Below, in pieces: positions 34,063 to 44,079 of a DNA stretch of 64,000 nucleotides. The stretch is from Mariprofundus sp. (lineage in GTDB: Bacteria; Pseudomonadota; Zetaproteobacteria; Mariprofundales; Mariprofundaceae): contig JAJFLE010000070.1 in NCBI GenBank assembly GCA_021772835.1, forward strand, positions 16,066 through 80,065, written 5' to 3'. The notes beneath the pieces are model-generated. The model did not search any database, was not told the origin of the DNA, and saw only the letters and a list, made by a program, of their open reading frames with translations. The position numbers and the translations under genes are program-made. Positions within the stretch are counted from its first letter, which is position 1; each line of letters begins with the position of its first letter.

Positions 34063-35370
34063 TTAATCCAGTTTGGAGCCGACGCGAATCCGGTTCCAGC
34101 TCTCCGGTTTGAGGAAACGAGCAGCCTCGGCAGTGACTTCATCGAGGCTCACCGCTTCCACGTGCTGAGTCCAGCTGCTCAGATAATCCAAGGGCAATCC
34201 GTAGATGCCGATCATGGAGATCAGTTCCACACGTTCACGGTTGGAGTCCAGTCGCTGGGCAAAGCTGCCGATCAGGTTTTCTTTACTGGCTTTGAGCTGA
34301 TCCTTGCTGATTTTGCCCGCCGCCATTTCGGCCAACACGGTGCGAACCACATCTTCTGCCTGAGTGGCCTGATCAGCACGTGTCTGCAGGCTGATGACAA
34401 AAGGACCGGCAACAGCCAGTGGCGAGAAATAGGAATAAACGCCATACACCAGGCCACGCTTTTCGCGCACCTCTTCCATCAGGCGAGACCCGAAACCGCC
34501 ACCACCGAGCATATGGTTGAGAACAAATACCGGGAAAAATGCTGCATCACTGCGTGCAGCCCCCAGACGGTTCAGCTGCACCATGGTCTGGCTGGTCGGC
34601 ATGTGCACATCTTTGCTCAAACCCGCCAGCGCTGTTGGCTGCGGAATATCTGTCAGCATTTGAGCAGGTTTGCCCTGCCAGTCAGCCAATCGGGCTTCAA
34701 GCAAAGGCAGCAATTCGGCCAGTGTGATGTCACCGCTGACAGCCAGCACCGCACCCGACGGTTTGACCTGTCTGGCAAATAAAGATTTTACATCGTTAAG
34801 GCTGATCGTTGCCAGTGACTCCATGGTGCCCGATGGTCTGTGGCCGTACGGATGATCGCCAAACAGCAGTTCGACAGCAGCCTGTGCAGCCTGTACACCC
34901 GGCTCCTCTTTTTCTTTCTGTGCCGCAGCCAGGGTATCCTGCTTCATGATAGCAAAGCGTTTTTTGTTCCAGCCTGGCTGTTTCAGCAATTCGCTAAAGG
35001 CATCCAGCCCGGGGGTCAATGCATCCTTCAAGACAGTCAAAGAGATACTCAGTGTATCCTGACCGGCACCTGCACCCAGTTGAATAGCATCCTGATCGAG
35101 CATGTCTGCCCAGGAGATATGATCGTGTCTGGCCGTATGATCAGCCAACATACCAGCCAACATGGTCGCTGTACCACCCTTACCCTTGGCATCAAAAGCA
35201 CTGCCGGCAGGGATCACCAAAGTCATGGAAAGCATGGGTACGTTATGCGCCTCCATCAGCAGGACAGAAAGGCCATTGGGCAGGGTTGCTTGTTGAATCG
35301 GAGGCACAGCCTGTGCGGCAGGCATGGCGAAAAACAGGGCAGTGATCATTGATATCAGACGTAACTTCAT
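34063..35370 (-). CDS. M16-family protease-like partner subunit (no zinc motif)
   Basis: 435 residues with a signal peptide ending near AQA and the two-half M16 fold, including GSAFDAKGKGG and REKRGLVYGVYSYFSPL (the conserved R/Y substrate motif). The HxxEH zinc site is missing where expected, so it should be the non-catalytic half of a heterodimer. The upstream gene has the zinc site, and the two overlap by 4 bp (ATGA). Likely a periplasmic peptidase for small peptides. Confidence 0.9.
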   Translation of the reverse strand: MKLRLISMITALFFAMPAAQAVPPIQQATLPNGLSVLLMEAHNVPMLSMTLVIPAGSAFDAKGKGGTATMLAGMLADHTARHDHISWADMLDQDAIQLGAGAGQDTLSISLTVLKDALTPGLDAFSELLKQPGWNKKRFAIMKQDTLAAAQKEKEEPGVQAAQAAVELLFGDHPYGHRPSGTMESLATISLNDVKSLFARQVKPSGAVLAVSGDITLAELLPLLEARLADWQGKPAQMLTDIPQPTALAGLSKDVHMPTSQTMVQLNRLGAARSDAAFFPVFVLNHMLGGGGFGSRLMEEVREKRGLVYGVYSYFSPLAVAGPFVISLQTRADQATQAEDVVRTVLAEMAAGKISKDQLKASKENLIGSFAQRLDSNRERVELISMIGIYGLPLDYLSSWTQHVEAVSLDEVTAEAARFLKPESWNRIRVGSKLD

Positions 35371-36695
35371 GATTTCACCTCCGGCTTCAGCAATCCGGTC
35401 GTCGATCGTTCTTGTTTCAACCAGCGTTTCACAGCTTTTTGGATATCTGCGGGTTCAACCTTGCCGATCTGCTCCAGCCAGTTGTCGCGATTGTTGGCAC
35501 CTAAGCCCACAACTTCCATATGACCGATCTCTTTGGCACGCAAATAGAGAGAATCCTGAGCAAACACATTGGCTGCAATAATATTTCGCTTGGCAGCCTT
35601 GAGTTGTTTTTCACCCACCGGGTTGCTGGCCATATCATCGATCAATGCCCACAGAGCTTTTTCAAAAGCCTCCGGTTTTTGGCCAGGGCCCAGCAGACCG
35701 TAGGCATACCAGAGGTCGAGTCCCATTGCCGTTGCATCGTATCCTGCGCTGGCTGCAAAGGCTTTGCGCTGCGCATCGACAATTTCACGTGACAGGCGAG
35801 CAGAACGGCCACCGGCCATGATATGTGTAGCCAGAGCAAGCGCTGCGGCCTCTCGATCATTTTCACCCGGCTTCCATACCGGCACAGGAACCGTGACCGC
35901 CAGCATAGGCAGCTGGGCGGGCACCTCTACCATGATACGTTTAGGGCCGAAGGGCTCGGGCTCCACCGGATTGAAACGCGGACTTACGGGTTTCGCTTTC
36001 AAACGACCGAAGGTTTTTGCAACGGTCTTTTCCATCTCGGCAAAATCGACATCGCCAACTACGACCACAATGGCGTTACCCGGCACATAATGTTTATTAT
36101 AAAAGGCTTTCACATCCTCAATGCTTAACTTCTCCAGATCCTGCATCCAACCAATCACCGGATTACGATAGGGGTGCAGGCGCAGAGACGCGGCGGAGAG
36201 CTCTTCGAACATACGACTGTTCGGATCATCCTCGGTACGCATACGACGCTCTTCCATGATCACCTTGATCTCTTTCTGGAAATCCTCATCGCGCAGTCTC
36301 AGGTTGGCAAAACGCTCAGCTTCCATGCCCAGAACTTCAGACACACGATGGGAAGGCACTGTTTCAAAATAAGCAGTATAATCGTTACTGGTAAAGGCGT
36401 TGTCGTTACCACCCATGGCCGAAATGCGCTTGCTGTATTCGCCCGGCCCCAGCTTTTTCGAACCTTTGAACATCATATGCTCAAACACATGCGCCAGTCC
36501 TGTTTTACCGGGCAATTCATCACGTCCGCCCACCTTCAACCAGATCTGAACCATGGCAACAGGAGCGGAATGATCCTCTTCAACAATCAGTTTGACGCCG
36601 TTTTTAAATTCAGCCTGTTGCAGTTGGCCTGCATGGGCAGAAAAAACAGACAAGCTGCTTAGTAACATCAGTAACGTGGTCAGTCGAAATAGCAT
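35367..36695 (-). CDS. M16-family zinc peptidase, catalytic subunit
   Basis: 442 residues. Signal peptide (MLFRLTTLLMLLSSLSVFSAHA), then HVFEHMMFKGSKKLGPGEYSK with the inverted zinc motif HxxEH, and the downstream Glu in the MEERRMRTEDDP region. The C-terminal half carries LSREIVDAQRKAFAASAGYD. It should pair with the zinc-less subunit encoded next. The ATG at 36695 has GGAG 6 bp upstream; a longer frame to 36758 lacks support. It is divergent from the GGDEF gene at 36841. Confidence 0.92.
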   Translation of the reverse strand: MLFRLTTLLMLLSSLSVFSAHAGQLQQAEFKNGVKLIVEEDHSAPVAMVQIWLKVGGRDELPGKTGLAHVFEHMMFKGSKKLGPGEYSKRISAMGGNDNAFTSNDYTAYFETVPSHRVSEVLGMEAERFANLRLRDEDFQKEIKVIMEERRMRTEDDPNSRMFEELSAASLRLHPYRNPVIGWMQDLEKLSIEDVKAFYNKHYVPGNAIVVVVGDVDFAEMEKTVAKTFGRLKAKPVSPRFNPVEPEPFGPKRIMVEVPAQLPMLAVTVPVPVWKPGENDREAAALALATHIMAGGRSARLSREIVDAQRKAFAASAGYDATAMGLDLWYAYGLLGPGQKPEAFEKALWALIDDMASNPVGEKQLKAAKRNIIAANVFAQDSLYLRAKEIGHMEVVGLGANNRDNWLEQIGKVEPADIQKAVKRWLKQERSTTGLLKPEVKS

Positions 36696-36840
36696 GTGGT
36701 CTCCGAGCGCTTGTTTTTTGTGAAGCGCGATGATGGGGGAAAGGATCAATCGACGCAAACGTCATAAGCAGGGCAGAGAGGGGAATGATTCCTCCCTGTC
36801 ATCGGCGTCGTAATCGGCACTGCTCTTGCTAAACCATACA

Positions 36841-37788
36841 ATGATTCGCGCCATAGAGACATGCTGGAATATACCTGCCCTGATTCAACGATCACTGGCT
36901 GCACGTATCGCAGTCATTCTGGGCATTTTGTTTTTTGCCGGATCAGCCATGTTAGTCCTGTTTCTCGAGCAACGAGGTCAAATTACTGTCGCTGTATCGG
37001 TTCTGTTACTTCTGACTTTGGCGCTGTGGTTTTTCCTGCATCGTATGGTCGTGCGCCCCATCCTGTTGTTGCAGAAGCTGGCACGCAAAATAGGCACCGA
37101 TGAAGATCGCTCTAAAGTTGACCTCTCCACGCGTCGGGATGAAATTGGCAGCCTTGGCATCACACTGCTTGCTACCGAGAGGGAGGTTGCACGGCAGCAG
37201 CAGGAACTGCTTGTTCTGGCTGGCAAGATGGATAACGAACGCAGGCAAGATCCGCTGACCAAGCTGCATAACCGCCGCCACCTCTATCTTGAGGGGCCCA
37301 AACAGTTTGCCATGGCGCACCGGCTGGGTTATGCGGTTTCGGTGATGATGATAGATCTGGACTTTTTCAAAAAAATCAACGACACCTATGGCCATGCCGC
37401 AGGCGATAAGGTGCTGGTCGACGTGGCAGGTACCCTGCTAAAACATTGCCGGGCCTATGACATCCTGATCCGTTTCGGCGGCGAGGAGTTTACGCTGGTC
37501 ATGCTCAACTGCAATGATGAGCAGTCGTTTCAGGCTGCCGAGCGCATCCGCGAAGATATTGCATGCATGCAGATCGCTTACGAACAACACCATCGCATTC
37601 CGGTCACCTCCAGCATTGGTGTGTGCAGCGGCAAATCCATGGAGATGGAGCAGATGATTCTGATTGCCGATGAAGCCGTGTATCAGGCCAAGGAGGCTGG
37701 ACGAAACTGCGTACGGCATGCGGGCTTCGATGGTACCCAAGGCCCGGAGTCGGACTGTTTCAGCGAAACAACAGCTGACAGGGTTTGA
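36841..37788 (+). CDS. Membrane HAMP-GGDEF diguanylate cyclase
   Basis: 315 residues. Two membrane segments (about 18-40 and 48-66) with almost no periplasmic loop, a HAMP-like segment (RPILLLQKLARKIGTDEDRS...RRDEIGSLG), a coiled coil and a GGDEF domain with IDLDFFKKINDTYGH, the active site GGEEF and the feedback I-site RAYD five residues before it. It should make c-di-GMP and be product-inhibited. The start may be the TTG at 36826 or the ATG at 36841. Confidence 0.93.
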   Translation: MIRAIETCWNIPALIQRSLAARIAVILGILFFAGSAMLVLFLEQRGQITVAVSVLLLLTLALWFFLHRMVVRPILLLQKLARKIGTDEDRSKVDLSTRRDEIGSLGITLLATEREVARQQQELLVLAGKMDNERRQDPLTKLHNRRHLYLEGPKQFAMAHRLGYAVSVMMIDLDFFKKINDTYGHAAGDKVLVDVAGTLLKHCRAYDILIRFGGEEFTLVMLNCNDEQSFQAAERIREDIACMQIAYEQHHRIPVTSSIGVCSGKSMEMEQMILIADEAVYQAKEAGRNCVRHAGFDGTQGPESDCFSETTADRV

Positions 37789-37792
37789 CGGC

Positions 37793-38305
37793 ATGCCCCG
37801 TGAGTTGCTTCACTGCTATCATCAGCCCATGCGAGATCATGAGCAGCTGCAACCCGGATCTCCGGATGAGATCATCAGCTGCGCAGCCGACATGGAATAT
37901 GGTGGTTTCTGGATTCGTGTTGCCGCGACCATCATCGACTCATTGCTGATTATTTTGCTTACCGTACCCGTGCTCTACGCCATCTACGGTGATCAATACT
38001 TCAATCCCGACCTGTTTGCTTCCGGCTTCTGGGATTCTCTGATTTCATGGGGACTTCCGGCCATCGCCATTGTCACATTCTGGATTTATCGCGCTGCAAC
38101 TCCCGGCAAGATTATGTTGCACCTGAGGATTGTAGATGCAAACAGCGGAGAACATCCCACAACCCGCCAATTTATTATCCGCTTTTTCACCCATCACATC
38201 TCATCGGTCGCACTTGCTGCAGGTCTCATCTGGGTTGCCTTCGATAAACGTAAACAAGGCTGGCACGATAAACTTGCCGGGACGGTAGTTATTAAAAGCA
38301 GGTAA
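37793..38305 (+). CDS. RDD family membrane protein
   Basis: 170 residues. GGFWIRVAATIIDSLLI (with R and D of the RDD motif), two or three further membrane segments, TPGKIMLHLRIVD and KQGWHDKLAGTVVIKS are the family landmarks. RDD proteins are of unclear role, some being ion exchangers. It begins 4 bp after the GGDEF gene stop; an internal ATG at 37829 is an alternative start. Confidence 0.85.
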   Translation: MPRELLHCYHQPMRDHEQLQPGSPDEIISCAADMEYGGFWIRVAATIIDSLLIILLTVPVLYAIYGDQYFNPDLFASGFWDSLISWGLPAIAIVTFWIYRAATPGKIMLHLRIVDANSGEHPTTRQFIIRFFTHHISSVALAAGLIWVAFDKRKQGWHDKLAGTVVIKSR

Positions 38306-38389
38306 CCCTGTTTGTCCCATATTCAGGGGACAGACAACAGCAAACGAACGTGCTGCAATCTCGTGCATTGATGCAAGAGGAGGCTGGCG

Positions 38390-39379
38390 ATGGAACAGCA
38401 ATACTGTTTTGCCTGGTGGAATCTGGAAAATCTGTTTGATGTGGATGGCGCTCTCGATCGTCCCGAATGGCTGCAAAAAGAGCTGAAAGGTGAACTGAAA
38501 GAGTGGAATGCCACTGCCCTGATGCAGAAACTGAGCCAGATTGCTCAGGTGATCACAGCCATGAACAATGGAGCTGGCCCTGACCTGATCGGAGTCTGCG
38601 AGATCGAGTCACGAGCTGTGCTGGAAAAGCTGGTGGCAAGTCTCAACCTGCCGTCACGGAATTACGATATCATACATGAAGATACTCAGGACAAGCGTGG
38701 CATTGATGTCGCTTTTATCTACGACACGCAGCAGTTCGATGTTGAGACAGATGCGGGCAGCGGTAAAAAAATGATCTTTTCGCACCTGATCCAGAAGCGC
38801 AGTGCCACGCGTGATATCGTGCAGGTCAACCTTGTCAGCAAACAGGGAGAGCCGTTCATAGTGATCGGCAATCACTGGCCGTCACGCATGGGCGGCGAAC
38901 TGGAATCCGAGCCCTATCGCATGATTGCCGGTGAAACGCTGGCTTACTTCATGCAGCGCATCCAGGAGCTTCGTAAAGATGTGCCGGTGTTTGTCATGGG
39001 CGATTTTAATGATGAACCGTTCAACCGCTCAATGAGTGACTATGCGCTCTCCACCCATAGTCGTTCCAAGGTGACCCGCGCCAGAAGCAGACCGATGCTG
39101 CTCAATCTGATGTGGCGACTGATGGATGGCAGCCGCGGCACCCATAGCTATGGCAATGTCTGGGGCATGCTCGATCAGGTGCTGCTCAACAAGGGTGCGC
39201 TGAAAAAGGAGGGTTTGTACTGCAAGCCGGAAGACATCAATATTTTCACCATTCCCGGCATGGTGGATGGCAACAAAATAGTTCGCCATGGCCGCCCGTG
39301 CAAAAAGAAAGAGTACAACCCTAACGGTTTTTCCGATCACCTGCCGGTAACGTTTCTCGTCCGCGAAAAAATCAGCTGA
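38390..39379 (+). CDS. Endonuclease/exonuclease/phosphatase-fold protein
   Basis: 329 residues of the EEP fold without signal peptide: FAWWNLENLFD, IGVCEIESRAVLE, IGNHWPSRMGG, MGDFNDEPFNRS and FSDHLPVTFLV supply the metal and phosphate site residues (Asn, Glu, His, Asp/Asn, Asp-His). Targets in the family include DNA, RNA and inositol phosphates; the target here is unknown. It is 84 bp downstream of the RDD gene. Imperfect hairpins follow at 39433-39461. Confidence 0.88.
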   Translation: MEQQYCFAWWNLENLFDVDGALDRPEWLQKELKGELKEWNATALMQKLSQIAQVITAMNNGAGPDLIGVCEIESRAVLEKLVASLNLPSRNYDIIHEDTQDKRGIDVAFIYDTQQFDVETDAGSGKKMIFSHLIQKRSATRDIVQVNLVSKQGEPFIVIGNHWPSRMGGELESEPYRMIAGETLAYFMQRIQELRKDVPVFVMGDFNDEPFNRSMSDYALSTHSRSKVTRARSRPMLLNLMWRLMDGSRGTHSYGNVWGMLDQVLLNKGALKKEGLYCKPEDINIFTIPGMVDGNKIVRHGRPCKKKEYNPNGFSDHLPVTFLVREKIS

Positions 39380-39514
39380 CCCTCAGAAGACCAGATCGGG
39401 CGCTCCTCACGCTCTCAGTGCGAGCCCTGCCTGGGGGTATGGGTCTATGTCCATAGTCCCCGTGTTGCTGAATGACGTAGTGCGGCCACGTATGGATGCT
39501 CAGCTAGATTGCTG

Positions 39515-40756
39515 CTACGACTGGCTCGCAAAGCAGTGTCTGTTTTTGCCTGCATTTTTGGCCTGATACATTGCAGTGTCCGACTCTTTAACAAGATCAT
39601 CGGCATTGTCGGCATGTTCAGGATAGCCTGCTATTCCAATGCTGGCCCCTACGTTGCAACTGTTGCCCTTGAATTCAACAGGTTCATTTAGAGCTTTAAT
39701 AATGTTACCTGCGATGCGTGGCACTTCGTCGAGGCTCTGGAGGTTCGTTAAAATGACGGTAAATTCATCGCCGCCCATTCTGGCAGCAATATCGGATTCT
39801 CTGATGCTATTCCGTAGCCGTTTTCCCACCTCTTTCAGCAGGCTGTCACCCATATCATGTCCGAGTGTATCATTGACCGCTTTGAAGCCATCAAGGTCAA
39901 TAAACAGCAGTGCCAGCATAGTTCCTGAACGTTTGCACTGAGATAAACTAAATTCCAGCCTTTCATAGAACAGTGTTCTGTTGGGCAGTTTTGTCAGTTG
40001 ATCATAGAGAGCCAGCTGGGTCATTTTATTTTCTGCTTTTTTGCGCTCAGTAATATCACGCAGAATACCAACAAAATGCTGAGTTCCAGCCAGCATCATT
40101 TCATTGACATTGAGTTCAAGCGGGAACGTCTCTCCACTTTTACGCAAACCGGTTACTTCCCGATAGTGACCAAGTATGTTTTGTACGCCTGTGCGCATGT
40201 AACTTCGCAGGTAAGAGTCGTGCATGCCCTTGTGAGGTTCGGGCATTAGTGTGCTGATGTTCTTTCCGATCAGTTCATCTTTTTTGTAGCCGAATATCTG
40301 TTCAATAGCAGGGTTGGCATTTTCGATAACCCCCCTTGTGTTGATGGTTACAATACCTTCACAAACATTGTGAATCACGGCCTTCAGGCGAGACTGATTT
40401 TCCCATAAGTCTTCCTTGACTGTTTGCAGTCGCGAAATAATCTGCCAGAAAAGCTTGGCTTCCTGACCACCAATAACGCCGCCAGCACCAACACGTTTGG
40501 CAGCAATATCTGAAATGTTGTCACTGTTGGTCATATTGAAAACTATACATGAACCAACGCTATCCAGGGCCTGCTCCATATCGGTAAAAACCGGAATATT
40601 TAGTGCTTTGGCATGCTGAATGCCCATTGCATCCTCATTGGGATCAACGACACCGACAATCTTGGTCAGATGCTCCTCAGTAAAAGCATCCAGGATGGCT
40701 GTGCCGCCACGACCCGCACCAATAATTAATATCGGATCACCGTGTTGATTATTCAT
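39515..40756 (-). CDS. Rossmann-PAS-GGDEF protein, possible haem-PAS diguanylate cyclase
   Basis: 413 residues. The N-terminus (about 1-105) is a Rossmann-like nucleotide-binding fold (LIIGAGRGGTAILDAF, VGVVDPNEDAMG). A PAS domain (about 125-245) follows with LMPEPHKGMHDSYLRSY, REVTGLRKSGETFPLEL, strongly like the FixL oxygen-sensing haem PAS, including the His of HDSY. The GGDEF domain has IDLDGFKAVND, MGGDEF and an I-site RESD five residues before. Start ATG 40756 has GGGAG 9 bp upstream. Haem binding is inferred, not shown. Confidence 0.88.
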   Translation of the reverse strand: MNNQHGDPILIIGAGRGGTAILDAFTEEHLTKIVGVVDPNEDAMGIQHAKALNIPVFTDMEQALDSVGSCIVFNMTNSDNISDIAAKRVGAGGVIGGQEAKLFWQIISRLQTVKEDLWENQSRLKAVIHNVCEGIVTINTRGVIENANPAIEQIFGYKKDELIGKNISTLMPEPHKGMHDSYLRSYMRTGVQNILGHYREVTGLRKSGETFPLELNVNEMMLAGTQHFVGILRDITERKKAENKMTQLALYDQLTKLPNRTLFYERLEFSLSQCKRSGTMLALLFIDLDGFKAVNDTLGHDMGDSLLKEVGKRLRNSIRESDIAARMGGDEFTVILTNLQSLDEVPRIAGNIIKALNEPVEFKGNSCNVGASIGIAGYPEHADNADDLVKESDTAMYQAKNAGKNRHCFASQS

Positions 40757-41232
40757 AAACAAAATCTCCCGGATGAAGAAAAGTAAGCTTTAGTGCAGGC
40801 CATCACACAATGAATCCGTGATGATTTCTTACGCAATCATCCTGAATGGTGGAGAACTAGCAAGCGTGCTACTTTTTCCTTATAGGTGATACTGCCACAT
40901 GCGAGCAGGGTTAAAGGTCATATTTATGATGTAATGAACGCCCAGAGGCGGGCCCGTGTTGTGCAAAAACGTAGGTTGATTTTTATAACTGGCGCTTTTT
41001 TCATCGGCCGCTCCTCCCTGCAGAGAAGCCTTGTTCCTCCATATGCGATGTTATGCCATGCATCATCGGGATGAAATTTCCACTGTGGAACTCCTCTTGT
41101 TGGCAGGATTATTAAAGTATGGGAAGGTCGATAAATTCAACATTATTCAAGAGGCGGTACGCCCGGTCCTTCAGTTCTCGATCAGTCTGGTTGAGGGGGC
41201 TGATATGGCCCGAGAATTGCTGCTTTCCACAT
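40757..41232. other. Intergenic region between two divergent c-di-GMP genes
   Basis: A 476-bp gap with no supported gene. Dyads are visible: ATCAC/GTGAT (40802-40822) and GATGATT/AATCATC (40820-40841), about 65-80 bp upstream of the PAS-GGDEF start. Both promoters should lie here. Short open frames in the gap lack start signals and conserved content. Confidence 0.6.
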
Positions 41233-43941
41233 ATGAAAATAAAAACACTCAGCCTGAAGATGCGCATTCTCCTCCCTTTGGCCTTGGTGGCGTTAGTCGT
41301 GTTTTTCATGTCAGCACGCAATCTCATTGACATAGAAAACGAACATCTAAGCGATAGCATTATGCAGAGCACCATGTCTGTGCAGGAATTTTTCAAGAAT
41401 GCGTTAATTGCTGATGCCGAGACCATGGCGGTTAGTCTGGAATTTATTGGCCAAGATAAAACCATACTCACCGCACTCAAAACCAGAGATCGTAAGGCAT
41501 TGTTATCCCAAGCATTCCCTGTGTTTGAACGGCTGAAAAAAAAGCACGATGTGACCCACTTCTATTTTCATGATCCCAAACGGGTCAACCTGCTTCGTGC
41601 TCATCAACCGCAGCGCTATGGTGATGTCATTGACCGGTTCACTGCTCTTGATGCCGAGCGAACAGGCAGCCTTGCCCAAGGCATTGAGCTTGGGCCGCTA
41701 GGCACCTTCACCTTGCGGGTAGTCGACCCCATTTACGAGGGAACACAGCTTCTCGGTTATATCGAGCTGGGCAAAGAGATCGATGCCACACTTTTAAACA
41801 TACATAAAGCCTTAAGCGTTGAGCTTTATGTACTTATCGACAAGCAGTATCTGGATCAAACGGCTTGGAAATCGGGCATGCAGATGCTTGGCCGGGAGAA
41901 CAGCTGGAATCTGCTTTCATCTGCCGTACTCATATCTCAATCGCGCCCGGAAATACCAACTGAACTTTTCAGAAAAGTCCTTACTCAAGGATCAGATCAA
42001 AAACTGGCCGTGGAAAAAGATGTGCAGCTCAATGGCCTGACATACTGGGCGGGAAGTATCCCACTTCAGGATGCCGGCGGGCGAAATGTCGGTACGATTG
42101 TCATGCTGCGTGATATTACAGGTCTTGCTAAACAGGCATGGGATGCATTTCGTAGGTTATCAATATTCGGTATTCTCACAGGTTTTATTATGTTCGGTCT
42201 GTTCTACCTGATACTGGTGCGTACAGAACTCAGAATTCTGGCTGACCAGGTGCGCATTGTTGAAAGTGAACAACGTATGGGGCGTATTCTTGAAAACTCA
42301 TGGGATGAGATTTATGTTTTTGAAGAGGATTCGCTACATTTTATAGATGTGAGCGAGGGTGCATGCAGGAATCTGGGGTACACCCTGGAAGAGCTGAAGG
42401 CCCTCACCCCCGTTGATTTGAAACCCGAGGTTACAGCAGAGCAGTTCATGGCTTTAGCTTCTCCATTGTATAGCGGAGAAAAGGAGCAACTCGTCCTTGA
42501 AACAACTCACAGGCGCAAGGATGGATCGACTTACCCAGTTGATGTGCGGTTGCAATACTTAAAAAGGGAAATCCCGCCGGTCTTTGTAGCTATTGTTCAA
42601 GACATCAGTGAACGCAATGCTTACATAGCAGAACTGGAATATAAGGCGTTACATGATAATTTAACCGGTCTGCCCAGCCGGGCACTTTTTCATGATCGGC
42701 TGTTACATGAAATAGATGTCGCTGCTCGTGAGGTAAAACCACTAGCCGTGGCAATACTGAACATGAGTCGATTTCAAGAGATTAACAACACATTGGGTCG
42801 CCACAATGGCGATCTGATCCTGCAACAGATTGCCGCACGCTTGCTCGCTGTGTTTCGCAAGGTGGATACGATTGCTCGCATAGGTGGCGATGAGTTCGCT
42901 GTCACATTGCCGGGCGTAGGGCATGAGCATATTGGGGTTGTGGCAAAGAAGATCAAACAAGCGCTGGAAGAGTTTTTTGTCTTAGAGGACACACCGATTG
43001 AAGTGAGTGCAAGTGTTGGTGTGGCGCTTTACCCAGATCATGGCGAAGACCCGCTGACCTTGTTGCGGCATGCAGATGTGGCGGCACGTCTGGCCAAAAT
43101 AGATAGAAATGGTATGAACGTTTATGATTCCGAGCAAGACTCATACAGCATGAAACGCCTGACCCTTATGGGCGAATTGCGCCACGCCATCATTGACGGA
43201 GATCTGTCGCTTTATTGCCAGCCTAAGGTGGATATGAAAACGTCCAAAGTAACGGATGTCGAGGCCCTGGTGCGTTGGCAGCACCCACGATACGGTATGA
43301 TCTCGCCAGCAGAGTTCATCCCACTGGCGGAGCAGACAGGGTTAATCAAAGCACTCACGATGTGGGTTCTTGATGAGGCAATTCGGCAACAAAGTATCTG
43401 GCAGAAGGCCGGGCTGAATGTCGGCGTTGCCATTAATCTTTCGACACGAAATCTGATTGATCCGAAGCTACCTGCGCATATTGCTTCTCTCCTGAGTGAA
43501 TATGGTGTGGCTGCCAATACCATCACGTTGGAGATTACCGAAAGCGCGATCATGGCTCACCCGGAAGCCTGCATGAAGGTGGTCTCGCAACTGAAAGCGT
43601 TGGGCGCAAGTCTGTCGATTGACGACTTTGGCACGGGCTATTCGTCACTTGCCTACCTCAGCAAATTGCCGGTGAGTGAGCTCAAAATAGACCAAAGTTT
43701 TATCTTTAGCATGCTTGAGGATGCAGGAAATGCATTAATCGTTCGATCTACCATAGACTTGGGCCATAGCTTCAATCTTAAAGTAATCGCCGAAGGCGTT
43801 GAAAATAAAGATGTTTGGGCCGAGTTGGAGGCCCTGGGGTGTGACAAGGTGCAGGGGTATTATGTTAGCCGACCACTTCCTCTGGGTGATTTTTTCAAGT
43901 GGTATCATGAGTCATCGTGGGGATCGGCTGGCAGAGACTGA
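41233..43941 (+). CDS. dCache-PAS-GGDEF-EAL protein, probable c-di-GMP phosphodiesterase
   Basis: 902 residues. A membrane helix (about 11-28), a periplasmic double Cache domain (about 29-310, dCache_3-like FHDPKRVNLLRAHQPQRYGD), a second helix (about 315-337), a PAS domain (about 350-470), GGDEF (about 480-640) and EAL (about 655-895). EAL residues are intact (DVEALVRW, NLS, LEITES, IDDFGTGYSS, KIDQSF, EGVE). The GGDEF motif is intact, but the metal-binding segment reads ILNMSRFQEINN in place of IDLDxFKxIND, so cyclase activity is doubtful. The ATG at 41233 is chosen because the first membrane helix follows. Confidence 0.92.
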   Translation: MKIKTLSLKMRILLPLALVALVVFFMSARNLIDIENEHLSDSIMQSTMSVQEFFKNALIADAETMAVSLEFIGQDKTILTALKTRDRKALLSQAFPVFERLKKKHDVTHFYFHDPKRVNLLRAHQPQRYGDVIDRFTALDAERTGSLAQGIELGPLGTFTLRVVDPIYEGTQLLGYIELGKEIDATLLNIHKALSVELYVLIDKQYLDQTAWKSGMQMLGRENSWNLLSSAVLISQSRPEIPTELFRKVLTQGSDQKLAVEKDVQLNGLTYWAGSIPLQDAGGRNVGTIVMLRDITGLAKQAWDAFRRLSIFGILTGFIMFGLFYLILVRTELRILADQVRIVESEQRMGRILENSWDEIYVFEEDSLHFIDVSEGACRNLGYTLEELKALTPVDLKPEVTAEQFMALASPLYSGEKEQLVLETTHRRKDGSTYPVDVRLQYLKREIPPVFVAIVQDISERNAYIAELEYKALHDNLTGLPSRALFHDRLLHEIDVAAREVKPLAVAILNMSRFQEINNTLGRHNGDLILQQIAARLLAVFRKVDTIARIGGDEFAVTLPGVGHEHIGVVAKKIKQALEEFFVLEDTPIEVSASVGVALYPDHGEDPLTLLRHADVAARLAKIDRNGMNVYDSEQDSYSMKRLTLMGELRHAIIDGDLSLYCQPKVDMKTSKVTDVEALVRWQHPRYGMISPAEFIPLAEQTGLIKALTMWVLDEAIRQQSIWQKAGLNVGVAINLSTRNLIDPKLPAHIASLLSEYGVAANTITLEITESAIMAHPEACMKVVSQLKALGASLSIDDFGTGYSSLAYLSKLPVSELKIDQSFIFSMLEDAGNALIVRSTIDLGHSFNLKVIAEGVENKDVWAELEALGCDKVQGYYVSRPLPLGDFFKWYHESSWGSAGRD

Positions 43942-44079
43942 ATAGTGACCGATCTTTGGTCTGAGGCGGGATTCGAAAGCAGTCATGCTTCCGATTAAAC
44001 ATGGTTCTAGTTGCGAACAACCGGCCGATGCGTAGCGTTCCGCTCCCCTTTATTCTATTCATCCCGGAGCAGCTATCTT

